39,618 nucleotides of DNA from Paenacidovorax caeni (GCF_001298675.1 NZ_CYIG01000037.1:1-39618), one strand, 5' to 3'; shown: positions 1-8,488, counted from the stretch's first letter. Numbers and translations: made by a program. Notes: generated from the letters alone by a model not told the origin.

Positions 1-516
1 TCTGCCTTCGGCCAGGGCCTCGCGCTCCTGCCTGTCCAGGCGCTGGCGCGGCGCGGGCACCAGCGTCGCATCGATGGCTTGTCCGCCCCGGGCCATGTAG
101 CCATGGCGGTGCAGTTGCGCATCCACTCCCTGGAACAGCACCGTGGCCCCATCCACGCCCAGCCGCTCGCCGAAGCGCCAGATCGTGTTGCGGTCCGGCA
201 CGTTCATCGCATCCTGCAGCAGGCAAAAGCGCTGGTAGCTCGCCCGATCCAGCAACTGGTACTCCATCTGTTCATCGGACAGGTTGTACAGGCGCTTCAA
301 GACCAGGATGCGCACCATCACCTCGGTGGGGTAGGCGGGCCGCCCGCCCTTGCGGCCATCGCCGCGCTCGATCAAGGCATCCACCAGCCCGGCCAGGGCT
401 GCGAAGTCGATGTGCCGCGCGATCACCTGCAGCGGATCGCCCACCTCGTCTCTCTTGTGCTGGCGCGAGGCCTCGGCGAACAGATCGAACTTCAGGGCGC
501 TGCGGGGCGTGATCAT
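1..516 (-). CDS. IS5-family transposase, N-terminal 172 residues (cut by window edge)
   Basis: This is the N-terminal part of a DDE transposase that moves an insertion sequence. The ATG is at 516-514, and the frame runs open to base 1, so the C-terminal catalytic half lies outside the window. The protein starts MITPRSALKFDLF and contains KGGRPAYPTEVMVRILVLKR and YNLSDEQMEYQLLDR. These match the DUF772-type N-terminal domain of IS5-like transposases. The sequence around 130-150 (VPDRNTIWRFGERL) is also typical, and QAIDATLVPAP near the edge should carry the first catalytic Asp. The element's end must lie between 517 and about 543, directly after the stop codon of the neighbouring integrase gene. 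I could not fix the terminal inverted repeat because the other end is missing. Confidence 0.85.
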   Translation of the reverse strand, partial: MITPRSALKFDLFAEASRQHKRDEVGDPLQVIARHIDFAALAGLVDALIERGDGRKGGRPAYPTEVMVRILVLKRLYNLSDEQMEYQLLDRASYQRFCLLQDAMNVPDRNTIWRFGERLGVDGATVLFQGVDAQLHRHGYMARGGQAIDATLVPAPRQRLDRQEREALAEGR

Positions 517-543
517 GGCAAGGGGCGGGTCAGGCTTCTCGGG

Positions 544-1797
544 TCAGGAAGAGAGCGGATGGGTTTTGAGAAGTTCCCGGTCGGCCCAGTCCTGCATCAT
601 CCGGCGGCGCGGTTCCACGTACTTGGCGTGATTGTAGGCCGAACTCACCTTGTTGGGGTCGGAATGCGAAAGCTGCGCGTCCACCCAAATCTTGGGATAG
701 CCGATTTCGTTGAGGGCCGTCGAGATGGTTCCGCGAATACCGTGGCCGGTCAGTTTGTCCTCGTAGCCCATCCGCTTCAAGGCGGCGTTGAGGGTGTTCT
801 CGCTGATGCGCTTCTTGAATTCGCTCCGGTGCGTCAGCAGGTGGCGCTGCGCCGGCCGCATCACCCCGAGCAGATAGCGCACGATCTCGATGGCCTGGAC
901 GGAGAGCGGCACGATGTAGGGCGGCACGTCCTGTGGGCGCTTGCCGGCCTTGCGCATCTCGTCCTGCAGCTGCTTGACGATCTGCGGCGGGATGATCCAC
1001 AGGCCGCGGTCGAGGTCGAACTGATCCGGGGTCGCCAGCCGCAGCTCGCCGGTGCGCACGCCGGTCAAGAACAGCAGGCGGATACCAAGCTGGGTTTGCC
1101 AGCCGCGCGGGTTGTAGAGCCTGGGCTTCTGGAGGAACTCGGGAAGCTCAGGCAGATGCAGGTAGGGGTTGTGGGTCACCGCGGGCTTGGGCTCGGCCAC
1201 CACGTCCAGGTCAGTAGCCGGATTGGCCTCCATGCCCTCGACAATGACCAGCGCGTAGCGGAACAACTGTCCCAGCCAGGTACGGACCTTCTCTGCAGTG
1301 GTGAACGCCTCGCGCTTTTCGATCCGCGCCAGGACGCCCAGGAGCTGCGGCCGGCGAATGTCATAGATCGACATCTGCTTGAGGCTGGGCAGCACGTCTT
1401 TCTCGAAGATCCGCTTGATCTGCGACAGCGTGCTGTTCCTGCCTTCCTTGAGTTCCTTGGCGCGGTGCTCGAACCAGGCATCGAAGACAGCCTTGAACGT
1501 GTAGTCCGAGGCCAACTTGACCGCGTGCCGCTTCTGCTTACGGTCAGTGTGGGGGTTGATGCCTTGGGACAGGAGCGCCCGGGCTTCGTCGCGCAAGGTG
1601 CGGGCTTCGCGCTGGCCGATCTCGGGATAGTTGCCCAGGGAGATGCGTCTTTGTTTGCCGAGCCAGTAGTAACGCAGGTGCCACGATTTGCCGCCGGTGG
1701 GGGCGACCACCAGGCCGAGGCCATCGGTATCGGGGATGCTGTAGGTTTTCTTGGCGGCCTTGGCTTGCCGCACGGTCAGATCAGAGAGTGCCATCAT
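544..1797 (-). CDS. P4-type tyrosine recombinase/integrase (DUF4102 N-terminal domain)
   Basis: Site-specific recombinase of the kind that integrates genomic islands and P4-like prophages into tRNA genes. Residues 1-85 form the DUF4102 arm-binding domain (LSDLTVRQAKAAKK, GGKSWHLRYYWLGK). The catalytic domain shows Arg248 (TGVRTGELRL), His352-x-x-Arg355 (TGHGIRGT), His378 (LSHSDPNKV) and the Tyr388 nucleophile (SSAYNHA), so the active site looks complete. About 417 residues is normal for the family. Start: three consecutive codons TTG-ATG-ATG are possible; AGGAG lies 4 bases before the ATG at 1797 and 7 before the ATG at 1794, so either ATG is acceptable. The gene reads away from the 3' end of tRNA-Gly at 2023, as expected for an island whose body extends to the left. 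The IS5 element abuts its stop codon, so the last few residues could have been altered by that insertion. Confidence 0.92.
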   Translation of the reverse strand: MMALSDLTVRQAKAAKKTYSIPDTDGLGLVVAPTGGKSWHLRYYWLGKQRRISLGNYPEIGQREARTLRDEARALLSQGINPHTDRKQKRHAVKLASDYTFKAVFDAWFEHRAKELKEGRNSTLSQIKRIFEKDVLPSLKQMSIYDIRRPQLLGVLARIEKREAFTTAEKVRTWLGQLFRYALVIVEGMEANPATDLDVVAEPKPAVTHNPYLHLPELPEFLQKPRLYNPRGWQTQLGIRLLFLTGVRTGELRLATPDQFDLDRGLWIIPPQIVKQLQDEMRKAGKRPQDVPPYIVPLSVQAIEIVRYLLGVMRPAQRHLLTHRSEFKKRISENTLNAALKRMGYEDKLTGHGIRGTISTALNEIGYPKIWVDAQLSHSDPNKVSSAYNHAKYVEPRRRMMQDWADRELLKTHPLSS

Positions 1798-1803
1798 CAA
1801 ACT

Positions 1804-1823
1804 CCTAAGTCGTGAGACTTAGG
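1804..1823. promoter_or_regulatory. Perfect 8-bp inverted repeat overlapping the integrase ribosome-binding site
   Basis: CCTAAGTC / GACTTAGG with a 4-base GTGA centre. On the minus strand the 3' arm contains the AGG of the integrase Shine-Dalgarno AGGAG, ending a few bases before the start codon. It could be an operator for an excisionase or repressor, or an RNA hairpin that hides the ribosome-binding site. Only the symmetry and the position are observed. Confidence 0.5.
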
Positions 1824-1953
1824 CTAGATGCTGCTGGCCATCCCGATCCAACCCCAGCAACAACCCGGAACCGGCACCACCCGCATTCTTTGGCCTTGAT
1901 TTTGACCTCAAAAACGCTGGCTGTAGGTGGATTTCCGTGGCTTTTGCTGGAAT

Positions 1954-1975
1954 GAAAAAAGGAGCCGAAGCTCCT
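1954..1975 (-). terminator. Rho-independent terminator downstream of the tRNA cluster
   Basis: On the minus strand this reads AGGAGC-TTCG-GCTCCT followed by a run of T: a 6-bp stem closed by a stable UUCG tetraloop. It lies about 50 bases after the CCA end of tRNA-Gly and probably ends the tRNA transcript. The plus strand also has a short T-rich tail (TCTTTT), so it may act in both directions. Confidence 0.75.
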
Positions 1976-2022
1976 CTTTTCAATGACTTACAGACGTCAG
2001 TGGAAGTCTGCAGACCATAAAT

Positions 2023-2098
2023 TGGAGCGGGAAATCGGTCTCGAACCGACGACCTCAACCTTGGCAAGGTTGCGCTCTACCAACTGAGCTATTCCCGC
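2023..2098 (-). tRNA. tRNA-Gly (GCC), copy 1
   Basis: The reverse complement begins GCGGGAATAGCTCAGTTGGT and ends with an encoded CCA (2025-2023). The anticodon loop reads TTGCCAA, giving anticodon GCC. The T-loop GGTTCGAGACC is present. It is identical over 76 bases to the copy at 2320-2395. Its 3' end faces the P4-type integrase, so it is the most plausible attachment site of the neighbouring island. Confidence 0.97.
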
Positions 2099-2124
2099 AG
2101 ACAACCCAATCAAATGAGTTATTT

Positions 2125-2133
2125 ATTTTAGCA
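2125..2133 (-). promoter_or_regulatory. Possible extended -10 promoter element for tRNA-Gly copy 1
   Basis: The minus strand reads TGCTAAAAT, an extended -10 (TGnTAAAAT), about 27 bases upstream of the mature tRNA 5' end in an AT-rich spacer. No convincing -35 hexamer is at the usual distance. The tRNA may equally be processed from a longer cluster transcript. Confidence 0.3.
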
Positions 2134-2193
2134 CAACATCAAAATGTCAGCTACAAATTTTCAAAAAACTAACGCAATAACGCATATCTCTCT

Positions 2194-2267
2194 TGGAGGC
2201 GCGGCCCGGAGTCGAACCGGGCTAACCGGATTTGCAATCCGGGGCATAACCGCTTTGCTACCGCGCC
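2194..2267 (-). tRNA. tRNA-Cys (GCA)
   Basis: The reverse complement begins GGCGCGGTAGCAAAGCGG and ends GCCGCGCCTCCA with an encoded CCA. The anticodon loop TTGCAAA gives GCA. The 7-bp acceptor stem GGCGCGG/CCGCGCC is perfect. It lies between two identical tRNA-Gly genes on the same strand, and the three are probably co-transcribed. Confidence 0.97.
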
Positions 2268-2319
2268 AAGCCTTTGCCGCCTTAAAAAACGAAATCGTGA
2301 AATCTCATTTTTAATTTTC

Positions 2320-2395
2320 TGGAGCGGGAAATCGGTCTCGAACCGACGACCTCAACCTTGGCAAGGTTGCGCTCTACCAACTGAGCTATTCCCGC
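2320..2395 (-). tRNA. tRNA-Gly (GCC), copy 2
   Basis: Same 76-base sequence as 2023-2098, with anticodon GCC and encoded CCA. It is the first tRNA of the cluster, about 90 bases downstream of the lon stop codon. The spacer before it (2396-2483) has TACAAT- and TAGAAT-like -10 hexamers on the minus strand and no evident terminator. The cluster may have its own promoter, or receive read-through from lon. Confidence 0.97.
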
Positions 2396-2483
2396 GCTTA
2401 CCGAAGCTCTACATTCTACAACGTTTGCTGCGATGGAGTAAATTGTAGCGCAAATTTCTCGCCTGTTCCCGAATTTTTTGAAT

Positions 2484-4910
2484 TCAGTGCTTCAAGGTAT
2501 CGGCTGCAGCTACCTTCTGCGTGGCAGCTGCTGTAGCTGCAGCCACTTCTTCATCCGTCAAAGGCACAGGCTTGGACTCGAGCGCCACGTCGAGCACCTT
2601 GTCGATCCACTTGACCGGGACGATCTCCAAGCCGCTCTTCACGTTGTCGGGAATCTCCTGCAGGTCCTTCACGTTCTCCTCAGGGATCAGCACCGTCTTG
2701 ATGCCGCCACGCAGTGCTGCGAGCAGCTTTTCCTTGAGGCCACCGATCGCCGTGACCTCGCCACGCAGCGTGATTTCGCCAGTCATGGCGACGTCAGCGC
2801 GGACAGGAATTCCCGTCAACGCGGACACCAGCGCAGTCGCCATGGCAATGCCTGCGCTAGGGCCATCCTTGGGTGTGGCGCCGTCAGGAACATGGATATG
2901 AATGTCGCGCTTTTCAAAAGCCTCGTCCTTGATCCCTAGCACCCGTGCGCGGCTACGCACCACAGTGCGCGCAGCCTCGACGGATTCTTTCATCACATCA
3001 CCCAGCGAGCCCGTGCGTGTAATGTTGCCTTTGCCAGGCATCGTCGCCGTTTCGATCGTCAGAAGGTCCCCTCCAACCTCCGTCCAAGCCAGACCGACAA
3101 CCTGCCCCACTTGATTCTGCTGCTCTGCCCGGCCATAGCTGTACTTGCGTACGCCAAGATAGTCAGCCAGATTTTCGGCAGTCACTACGACCTGCGGCTC
3201 CAGTTTCTTCAACTGCAGCCCCTTGACCACCTTGCGACAGATTTTCGACAGTTCGCGCTCCAATGAGCGGACGCCCGCTTCACGCGTGTAGTAGCGCACG
3301 ATGTCGCGCACAGCGGCTTCGGTAACCTGCAGCTCCGCGTCCTTCACGCCGTTGTTGCCCATTTGCTTGGGCAGCAGGTACTTCATGGCGATGCTGGTTT
3401 TCTCGTCCTCGGTGTAACCCGAGAGGCGAATGACCTCCATACGGTCTAGGAGTGCCGGAGGAATATTCATCGAGTTGCTGGTGGCAACGAACATCACATC
3501 CGACAAGTCGAAATCGACCTCCACATAGTGGTCAGCAAATGTGTGGTTTTGCTCTGGATCCAGTACTTCCAGCAACGCGCTTGAGGGATCACCCCGAAAA
3601 TCCGTGCCCAGCTTATCAATCTCATCGAGTAGGAACAGCGGGTTGCGCGTTCCTACCTTGTTGAGGCTCTGCAACACTTTTCCGGGCATGGCACCGATAT
3701 AGGTGCGACGATGACCACGAATCTCTGCCTCATCGCGCATGCCTCCAAGCGCCATGCGGACGTACTTGCGGCCCGTGGCTTTGGCGATGGACTGACCCAG
3801 AGAAGTCTTGCCGACACCCGGTGGACCGACGAGGCACAAGATGGGCGCCTTCACCTTATCCACGCGCTGCTGTACCGCGAGGTACTCCATGATGCGATCC
3901 TTGACTTTTTCAAGGCCGTAATGGTCTTCGTTCAATACCAATTCCGCGTTCAGCAGATCGTGCTTGATCTTGGTCTTCTTGCTCCACGGCAAGCCTGTGA
4001 GTACGTCAATGTAGTTGCGTACCACCGATGCTTCCGCTGACATCGGCGACATCAGCTTGAGCTTCTTCAACTCGGCCTCGGCTTTCTTACGCGCCTCGGC
4101 GGGCATGCGCGCAGCCTTGATCTTTTTCTCGATCTCCTCGACATCAGCGCCTTCCTCACCTTCGCCCAGCTCCTTCTGAATGGCCTTGACCTGCTCATTC
4201 AGGTAGAAGTCACGCTGGCTCTTTTCCATCTGGCGCTTAACGCGGCCGCGGATGCGCTTATCCACGTTAAGGATATCGACCTCGCGGTCAATTTGTTCAA
4301 ACAGGTTTTCCAGCCGCTCCTTAACCAGGGCAAGGTCGAGTACAGCCTGTTTGTTCTCAAGCTTGAGCGGCAGATGGGCTGCGATGGTATCGGCCAAACG
4401 GCCCGGGTCATCGATACTGGCAATCGATGTCAGGATCTCGGGCGGGATCTTCTTATTCAATTTGACGTATTGGTCAAACTGCTGCATCACCGCACGGCGC
4501 AATGCCTCAATCTCGCTAGGCTTGCCATCATCGTCTCCAGACACCTCTGCAACGGGCAAGACGCTGGCTACAAAGTGCGTCTCCTCGTCAGCAATGCCCT
4601 GTACCTGCGCACGCTGCTGCCCCTCGACCAGCACCTTCACCGTGCCGTCTGGCAGCTTGAGCATCTGCAAGATCGTCGACACACAGCCCATGTCGAACAT
4701 ATCGGAGGCCGAAGGCTCGTCCTTGGCAGCAGCCTTCTGGGCCACCAGCATGATGCGCCGGTCAGCTTCCATGGCAAGTTCCAGGGCCTTGATGCTCTTA
4801 GGGCGCCCCACAAATAGCGGGATCACCATGTGGGGAAAAACGACCACATCGCGCAGCGGCAGCAGGGGCAATTCGACAGGCGCGGAGGGCAAGGGGGTAT
4901 GTCCAGACAT
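2484..4910 (-). CDS. lon: Lon protease (ATP-dependent, La type)
   Basis: Cytoplasmic AAA+ serine protease that degrades misfolded and short-lived regulatory proteins. It has the Lon substrate-binding N-domain (starting LPLLPLRDVVVFPHMV), an AAA+ module with Walker A GPPGVGKT near residue 360, sensor and lid regions, and a C-terminal protease domain. The catalytic dyad is Ser685 (KDGPSAGIAM) and Lys728 (GGLKEKLL), with the standard 43-residue spacing. At 808 residues it is full length for bacterial LonA. Start: the ATG at 4910 has GAGG six bases upstream, whereas the in-frame ATG at 4922 lies inside that ribosome-binding site, so 4910 is preferred. The last about 25 residues are an Ala-rich tail. 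It is the last protein gene of the tig-clpP-clpX-lon block, 154 bases after clpX. Confidence 0.98.
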   Translation of the reverse strand: MSGHTPLPSAPVELPLLPLRDVVVFPHMVIPLFVGRPKSIKALELAMEADRRIMLVAQKAAAKDEPSASDMFDMGCVSTILQMLKLPDGTVKVLVEGQQRAQVQGIADEETHFVASVLPVAEVSGDDDGKPSEIEALRRAVMQQFDQYVKLNKKIPPEILTSIASIDDPGRLADTIAAHLPLKLENKQAVLDLALVKERLENLFEQIDREVDILNVDKRIRGRVKRQMEKSQRDFYLNEQVKAIQKELGEGEEGADVEEIEKKIKAARMPAEARKKAEAELKKLKLMSPMSAEASVVRNYIDVLTGLPWSKKTKIKHDLLNAELVLNEDHYGLEKVKDRIMEYLAVQQRVDKVKAPILCLVGPPGVGKTSLGQSIAKATGRKYVRMALGGMRDEAEIRGHRRTYIGAMPGKVLQSLNKVGTRNPLFLLDEIDKLGTDFRGDPSSALLEVLDPEQNHTFADHYVEVDFDLSDVMFVATSNSMNIPPALLDRMEVIRLSGYTEDEKTSIAMKYLLPKQMGNNGVKDAELQVTEAAVRDIVRYYTREAGVRSLERELSKICRKVVKGLQLKKLEPQVVVTAENLADYLGVRKYSYGRAEQQNQVGQVVGLAWTEVGGDLLTIETATMPGKGNITRTGSLGDVMKESVEAARTVVRSRARVLGIKDEAFEKRDIHIHVPDGATPKDGPSAGIAMATALVSALTGIPVRADVAMTGEITLRGEVTAIGGLKEKLLAALRGGIKTVLIPEENVKDLQEIPDNVKSGLEIVPVKWIDKVLDVALESKPVPLTDEEVAAATAAATQKVAAADTLKH

Positions 4911-4966
4911 GGCAAACCTCATGAGTCGCTACGTGTCACAACACGCAGCGGAAAATTCTTCAACCC

Positions 4967-4986
4967 GCTGGTACCGAAATACCAGC
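4967..4986. promoter_or_regulatory. Inverted repeat in the lon leader
   Basis: GCTGGTA-ccgaaa-TACCAGC, a 7-bp perfect inverted repeat centred about 65 bases upstream of the lon start codon. It could be a protein-binding site or a leader hairpin. No heat-shock -10 (CCCCAT-like) was found nearby. Confidence 0.35.
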
Positions 4987-5007
4987 CATGGCAAGTGAGA
5001 AGCACAC

Positions 5008-5023
5008 GCCTCCCTCAGGAGGC
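5008..5023. terminator. Hairpin between clpX and lon (weak terminator candidate)
   Basis: GCCTCC-CTCA-GGAGGC forms a 6-bp GC-rich stem 42 bases after the clpX stop codon. No T-run follows on the minus strand, so if it terminates at all it is inefficient. It may instead stabilise the clpX mRNA end. Confidence 0.35.
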
Positions 5024-5064
5024 ATGTACCAAGATGGTGGCGCAAAAGCTTCGCGGCAATCCCG

Positions 5065-6330
5065 TCAGGCCGTCTTGGCGGCCTCGCGGTACACGAGCAG
5101 CGGTGGCTTGCTTTCCTCGATCGTGGATTCATCCACCACCACCTTTTCCACATTCGCAGCGTTAGGCAGATCAAACATGGTGCCTATCAGGGCCTGCTCA
5201 AGGATCGAGCGCAATCCACGCGCCCCCGTCTTACGGGCGAGCGCCTTGCGGGCAATTGCCTTCAACGCTGCGGGGCGAATCTCCAGCTCCACGCCCTCCA
5301 TGGACAGCAGCTTGCTGTACTGCTTGACCAAGGCGTTCTTGGGCTCCGTGAGAATCTGCACCAGTGCGTCTTCGCTCAGCTCGGCCAGCGAGGTCACCAC
5401 GGGCATCCGCCCCACCAGTTCGGGAATGATGCCGAACTTGATCAAATCCTCGGGCTCGATGTCTTGGAACACCTCGGAGATGGAACGCTGCTGCTTGCTA
5501 CGCACGGCAGCGCCAAAGCCGATGCCAGAAGCCTCGGTGCGGTTCTCGATGACCTTCTCCAGTCCGGCAAACGCACCACCGCAGATGAACAGGATGTTGG
5601 TTGTATCGATCTGCAGGAAGTCCTGGTTAGGGTGCTTACGCCCGCCCTGTGGCGGCACGCTGGCCATGGTGCCTTCGATCAGCTTCAGCAAGGCCTGCTG
5701 CACCCCCTCGCCCGATACATCGCGCGTAATGCTTGGGTTGTCCGACTTGCGCGAGATCTTGTCAATTTCATCGATGTAGACGATGCCGCGCTGCGCTTTC
5801 TCCACGTCATAGTTGCAGCTTTGCAGCAGCTTGCTGATGATGTTCTCCACATCCTCGCCAACATAGCCGGCTTCCGTCAGCGTCGTCGCATCGGCCATGA
5901 CGAAGGGCACATCAAGCTGGCGCGCAAGGGTCTGCGCCAGCAGGGTCTTGCCCGAGCCCGTGGGGCCGATCAACAGGATGTTGCTCTTGGAGAGCTCCAC
6001 CTCATCCTTGCCCGCCTTATCTTTGTAGCGCAGGCGTTTGTAGTGGTTGTAGACCGCCACGGCCAGCGTGCGCTTGGCCTTCTCCTGACCGATGACGTAG
6101 TTGTCTAAGTTGGTCTTAATTTCTGCGGGCGTCGGCAGATCGCCGCGCACATCAGCAACAGCGCCGCCTGCAGGCAGCTCGTCACGGATAATTTCGTTGC
6201 ACTGGCCAATGCATTCGTCGCAAATAAAAACCGACGAACCGGCGATCAACTTCTTCACTTCATGCTGGCTCTTGCCGCAAAAAGAGCAGTAGAGGGTTTT
6301 CTCGCTGGAGGAGCCTTTTTTCTCGGCCAT
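5065..6330 (-). CDS. clpX: ATP-dependent Clp protease, ATPase subunit ClpX
   Basis: AAA+ unfoldase that recognises tagged substrates (for example ssrA-tagged proteins) and threads them into ClpP. The N-terminal C4 zinc-binding domain has Cys15, Cys18, Cys37 and Cys40. Walker A is GPTGSGKT at 122-129 and Walker B is VYIDEIDKI. The IGF-type loop that docks on ClpP is present as GIGFGAA, followed by the ELVGRMPV region. At 421 residues it is the standard length. It is encoded downstream of clpP on the same strand with a strong hairpin terminator between them, so it probably also has its own promoter. Confidence 0.98.
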   Translation of the reverse strand: MAEKKGSSSEKTLYCSFCGKSQHEVKKLIAGSSVFICDECIGQCNEIIRDELPAGGAVADVRGDLPTPAEIKTNLDNYVIGQEKAKRTLAVAVYNHYKRLRYKDKAGKDEVELSKSNILLIGPTGSGKTLLAQTLARQLDVPFVMADATTLTEAGYVGEDVENIISKLLQSCNYDVEKAQRGIVYIDEIDKISRKSDNPSITRDVSGEGVQQALLKLIEGTMASVPPQGGRKHPNQDFLQIDTTNILFICGGAFAGLEKVIENRTEASGIGFGAAVRSKQQRSISEVFQDIEPEDLIKFGIIPELVGRMPVVTSLAELSEDALVQILTEPKNALVKQYSKLLSMEGVELEIRPAALKAIARKALARKTGARGLRSILEQALIGTMFDLPNAANVEKVVVDESTIEESKPPLLVYREAAKTA

Positions 6331-6381
6331 GGGGGCAATGCCTTGTCACTGAATACGTTGGTCGGGGGATGATAGCGAAAT

Positions 6382-6412
6382 AAAAACGGCGTTCCCCGCA
6401 GGGGAAACACCG
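6382..6412 (-). terminator. Rho-independent terminator between clpP and clpX
   Basis: On the minus strand CGGTGTTTCCCC-TGC-GGGGAACGCCG forms a stem of about 11 bp with one bulge, followed by TTTTTATTT. It lies just after the clpP stop codon and before clpX, so it should partly uncouple ClpP from ClpX expression. Confidence 0.8.
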
Positions 6413-6428
6413 CTTGGTGCGCCCCCCC

Positions 6429-7037
6429 TCAGGCGCGCTTTTCGATGACCTGGTCCACCAGGCCATAGGACTGCGCCTCGGCGGCGCTCAGGTAGTAATC
6501 ACGCTCGGTGTCCTGTTGGATCTTTTCTAACGGCTGGCCCGTGCGCTCTGCAAGGATCTGGTTGAGCTGCTCACGCGTCTTCAGGATTTCGCGCGCATGG
6601 ATCTCGATCTCGGTGGCCTGGCCCTGCATGCCGCCAAGGGGTTGGTGAATCATCACCTTGGAATTGGGCAGCGCGAAACGTTTGCCCTTGGTCCCGGCCG
6701 CCAGCAGGAACGCGCCCATACTGGCCGCCATGCCCGTGCACAGCGTCGAAACATCGGGCTTGATGAAGTTCATGGTGTCAAAAATCGCCAGGCCGGCGCT
6801 GACCGAACCGCCCGGAGAGTTGATGTAAAACGAAATATCCTTGTCCGGATTCTCGCTTTCCAGGAACAGCAGCTGTGCCACCACCAGGTTGGCAGACTGG
6901 TCATTGACCGGCCCAACCAGGAAGACCACCCGCTCCTTGAGCAGGCGCGAGTAGATGTCGTACGACCGCTCGCCACGGCCCGACTGCTCAATGACCATGG
7001 GAATCAGGCCCAGGTTCTGTGTATCCAATGCGCTCAT
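6429..7037 (-). CDS. clpP: ATP-dependent Clp protease, proteolytic subunit ClpP
   Basis: Serine peptidase that forms the tetradecameric chamber used by ClpX and ClpA. The triad is Ser106 (GMAASMGAF), His131 (MIHQPLGG) and Asp180 (DTERDYY). The 25- and 49-residue spacings equal those of E. coli ClpP. The start is the ATG at 7037 with GGAG five bases upstream, giving 202 residues ([10 protein letters not shown]...). The frame is open further upstream to 7127, but that extension covers the leader hairpins and is not family-like. It follows tig by 137 bases and precedes clpX. Confidence 0.98.
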   Translation of the reverse strand: MSALDTQNLGLIPMVIEQSGRGERSYDIYSRLLKERVVFLVGPVNDQSANLVVAQLLFLESENPDKDISFYINSPGGSVSAGLAIFDTMNFIKPDVSTLCTGMAASMGAFLLAAGTKGKRFALPNSKVMIHQPLGGMQGQATEIEIHAREILKTREQLNQILAERTGQPLEKIQQDTERDYYLSAAEAQSYGLVDQVIEKRA

Positions 7038-7054
7038 GTTTTCTCCAGTCCAAC

Positions 7055-7071
7055 CAGTACGGCGCGTACTG
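7055..7071. promoter_or_regulatory. Inverted repeat in the clpP 5' leader
   Basis: CAGTACG-GCG-CGTACTG, a perfect 7-bp inverted repeat with a 3-base centre, 18 bases upstream of the clpP start codon and just above its ribosome-binding site. It is placed where an RNA hairpin or a repressor could affect initiation. No regulator is identified. Confidence 0.4.
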
Positions 7072-7083
7072 TACCCAGAAATG

Positions 7084-7115
7084 AATTGGGGCTTGTGCGC
7101 CAAAGCACAAGCCCC
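7084..7115 (-). promoter_or_regulatory. Candidate heat-shock (sigma-32) promoter embedded in an 11-bp hairpin before clpP
   Basis: The minus strand carries CTTGTGC (7111-7105), a 13-base spacer, then CCCCAATT (7091-7084). This resembles the sigma-32 consensus CTTGAAA-N13-CCCCATnT, with a weak second half of the -35. The same bases form a perfect 11-bp inverted repeat, GGGGCTTGTGC / GCACAAGCCCC, with a 6-base loop (7088-7115). An alternative reading is therefore a tig terminator or attenuator hairpin, though no T-run follows. Predicted transcription start is about 7077. Confidence 0.45.
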
Positions 7116-7174
7116 TGGAAACAACAAGAATCCGGGGACAGCGCCTGTTGCGACCGTCCCGGGCTTCTCAAGAC

Positions 7175-8488
7175 TCAGCCCTGCTGGCCCATCAGTTCTT
7201 CGAAGGAAACGGCCTTGTCGGTGACCTTGGCCTTGCCCAGAACGAAGCTGGTGACGTTGTTTTCCACCACGACAGCCTCGACTTCGGCCAGACGCTGGCG
7301 GTCGCCGAAGTACCAGCGCACCACGTCCTCAGGCTTTTCATAGCTGGCGGCCAGCTCATCAATGTGGGCCTTGAGCTGCTCAGGCGTGGCCTGCAGCGCG
7401 TTGGCACGCACCAGTTCCGCCAGTACCAGGCCCAGGCGCACGCGGCGCTCTGCCTGGGGACGGAAGATGTCATCGGGGATCTCGGCCTTATCGGCATCCT
7501 TGATGCCGCGCTGCTTCAGATCGGCGCGCGCGCCTTCCAGCAGACGGGCGATCTCGGCCTGGATGGCTGCATTGGGCAAATCCAGCTCGGCCTTAGCCAC
7601 CAGGGCGTCCATCACGGCCTGCTTGTTGCGTGCCATCAGACGGAACTTCACTTCGCGCTCAAGGTTTTTCTTGATGTCGGCGCGCAGGCCTTCCACGGTA
7701 CCGTCAGCGATGCCGAGGGTCTTGGCGAACTGCTCATTCACCTCGGGCAGGTTGGCGGCCTCGATCTTCTTCAACGTCACCAGGAAGTCGGCTGTCTTGC
7801 CGGCCACATCCTTGCCGTGATAGTCCTCAGGGAAGGCCAGCGGGAAGGTCTTGCTCTCGCCCGCCTTCATGCCACGCACGGCATCCTCAAATTCCTTGAG
7901 CATCTGGCCTTCGCCGACCAGAAACTGGAAGTCCTCGGCCTTGCCGCCCTGGAAGGGCTCGCCATCGATCTTGCCTTCGAAGTCCACCGTCACGCGGTCA
8001 CCATCTTCGGCGGGGGCCGTTTGGGCGCGCTGGGCGAACGTGCGGCGCTGCTTACGCAGGATGTCCAGGGTCTTTTCGATGGCAGCTTCGTCCACTTCAG
8101 CGGACAGGCGCTCGACCTCAGCGTCCGACAGGTCGGCAATCTTCACTTCGGGAAACACCTCGAACACAGCGTCAAAGGTCACTTGGCCTTCGGGCGCGCC
8201 TTCCTTCTCGGTGATGCGTGGCTGGCCAGCCACGCGCAGCTGGGCCTCGTTGGCAGCCTGCGCAAAGGCCTCGCCGACCTTGTCGTTCAGCACTTCGTAC
8301 TGCACCGAGTAGCCATAGCGCTGGGCCACCACGCTCAGGGGCACCTTGCCGGGACGGAAGCCATCCATCTTCACGGTACGGGCCAGGCGCTTGAGGCGGG
8401 CGTCGACTTCAGTCTGGATGGTGGTCAGGGGCAGGCTCAGCGTGATCTTGCGCTCAAGCTTTTCAAGGGTTTCAACAGTAACGGCCAT
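7175..8488 (-). CDS. tig: Trigger factor (ribosome-associated chaperone and peptidyl-prolyl isomerase)
   Basis: Chaperone that binds the ribosomal exit tunnel at L23 and assists folding of nascent chains. The N-terminal ribosome-binding domain includes the signature GFRPGKVP at residues 43-50. An FKBP-type isomerase domain follows at roughly 155-245 ([33 protein letters not shown]), then the long helical C-terminal domain. At 437 residues it is full length. The ATG at 8488 has AGGA seven bases upstream; an upstream in-frame codon at 8536 lacks family sequence. It is the first gene of the tig-clpP-clpX-lon order, a widespread proteobacterial arrangement. Confidence 0.98.
   Translation of the reverse strand: MAVTVETLEKLERKITLSLPLTTIQTEVDARLKRLARTVKMDGFRPGKVPLSVVAQRYGYSVQYEVLNDKVGEAFAQAANEAQLRVAGQPRITEKEGAPEGQVTFDAVFEVFPEVKIADLSDAEVERLSAEVDEAAIEKTLDILRKQRRTFAQRAQTAPAEDGDRVTVDFEGKIDGEPFQGGKAEDFQFLVGEGQMLKEFEDAVRGMKAGESKTFPLAFPEDYHGKDVAGKTADFLVTLKKIEAANLPEVNEQFAKTLGIADGTVEGLRADIKKNLEREVKFRLMARNKQAVMDALVAKAELDLPNAAIQAEIARLLEGARADLKQRGIKDADKAEIPDDIFRPQAERRVRLGLVLAELVRANALQATPEQLKAHIDELAASYEKPEDVVRWYFGDRQRLAEVEAVVVENNVTSFVLGKAKVTDKAVSFEELMGQQG

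Noticed and set aside
79-1815. 578-residue open frame on the plus strand opposite the transposase and integrase
   Set aside because: It is antisense to two clearly recognised genes, has no family-like sequence, and runs across the boundary between two unrelated genes. It is a by-product of high-GC third codon positions.
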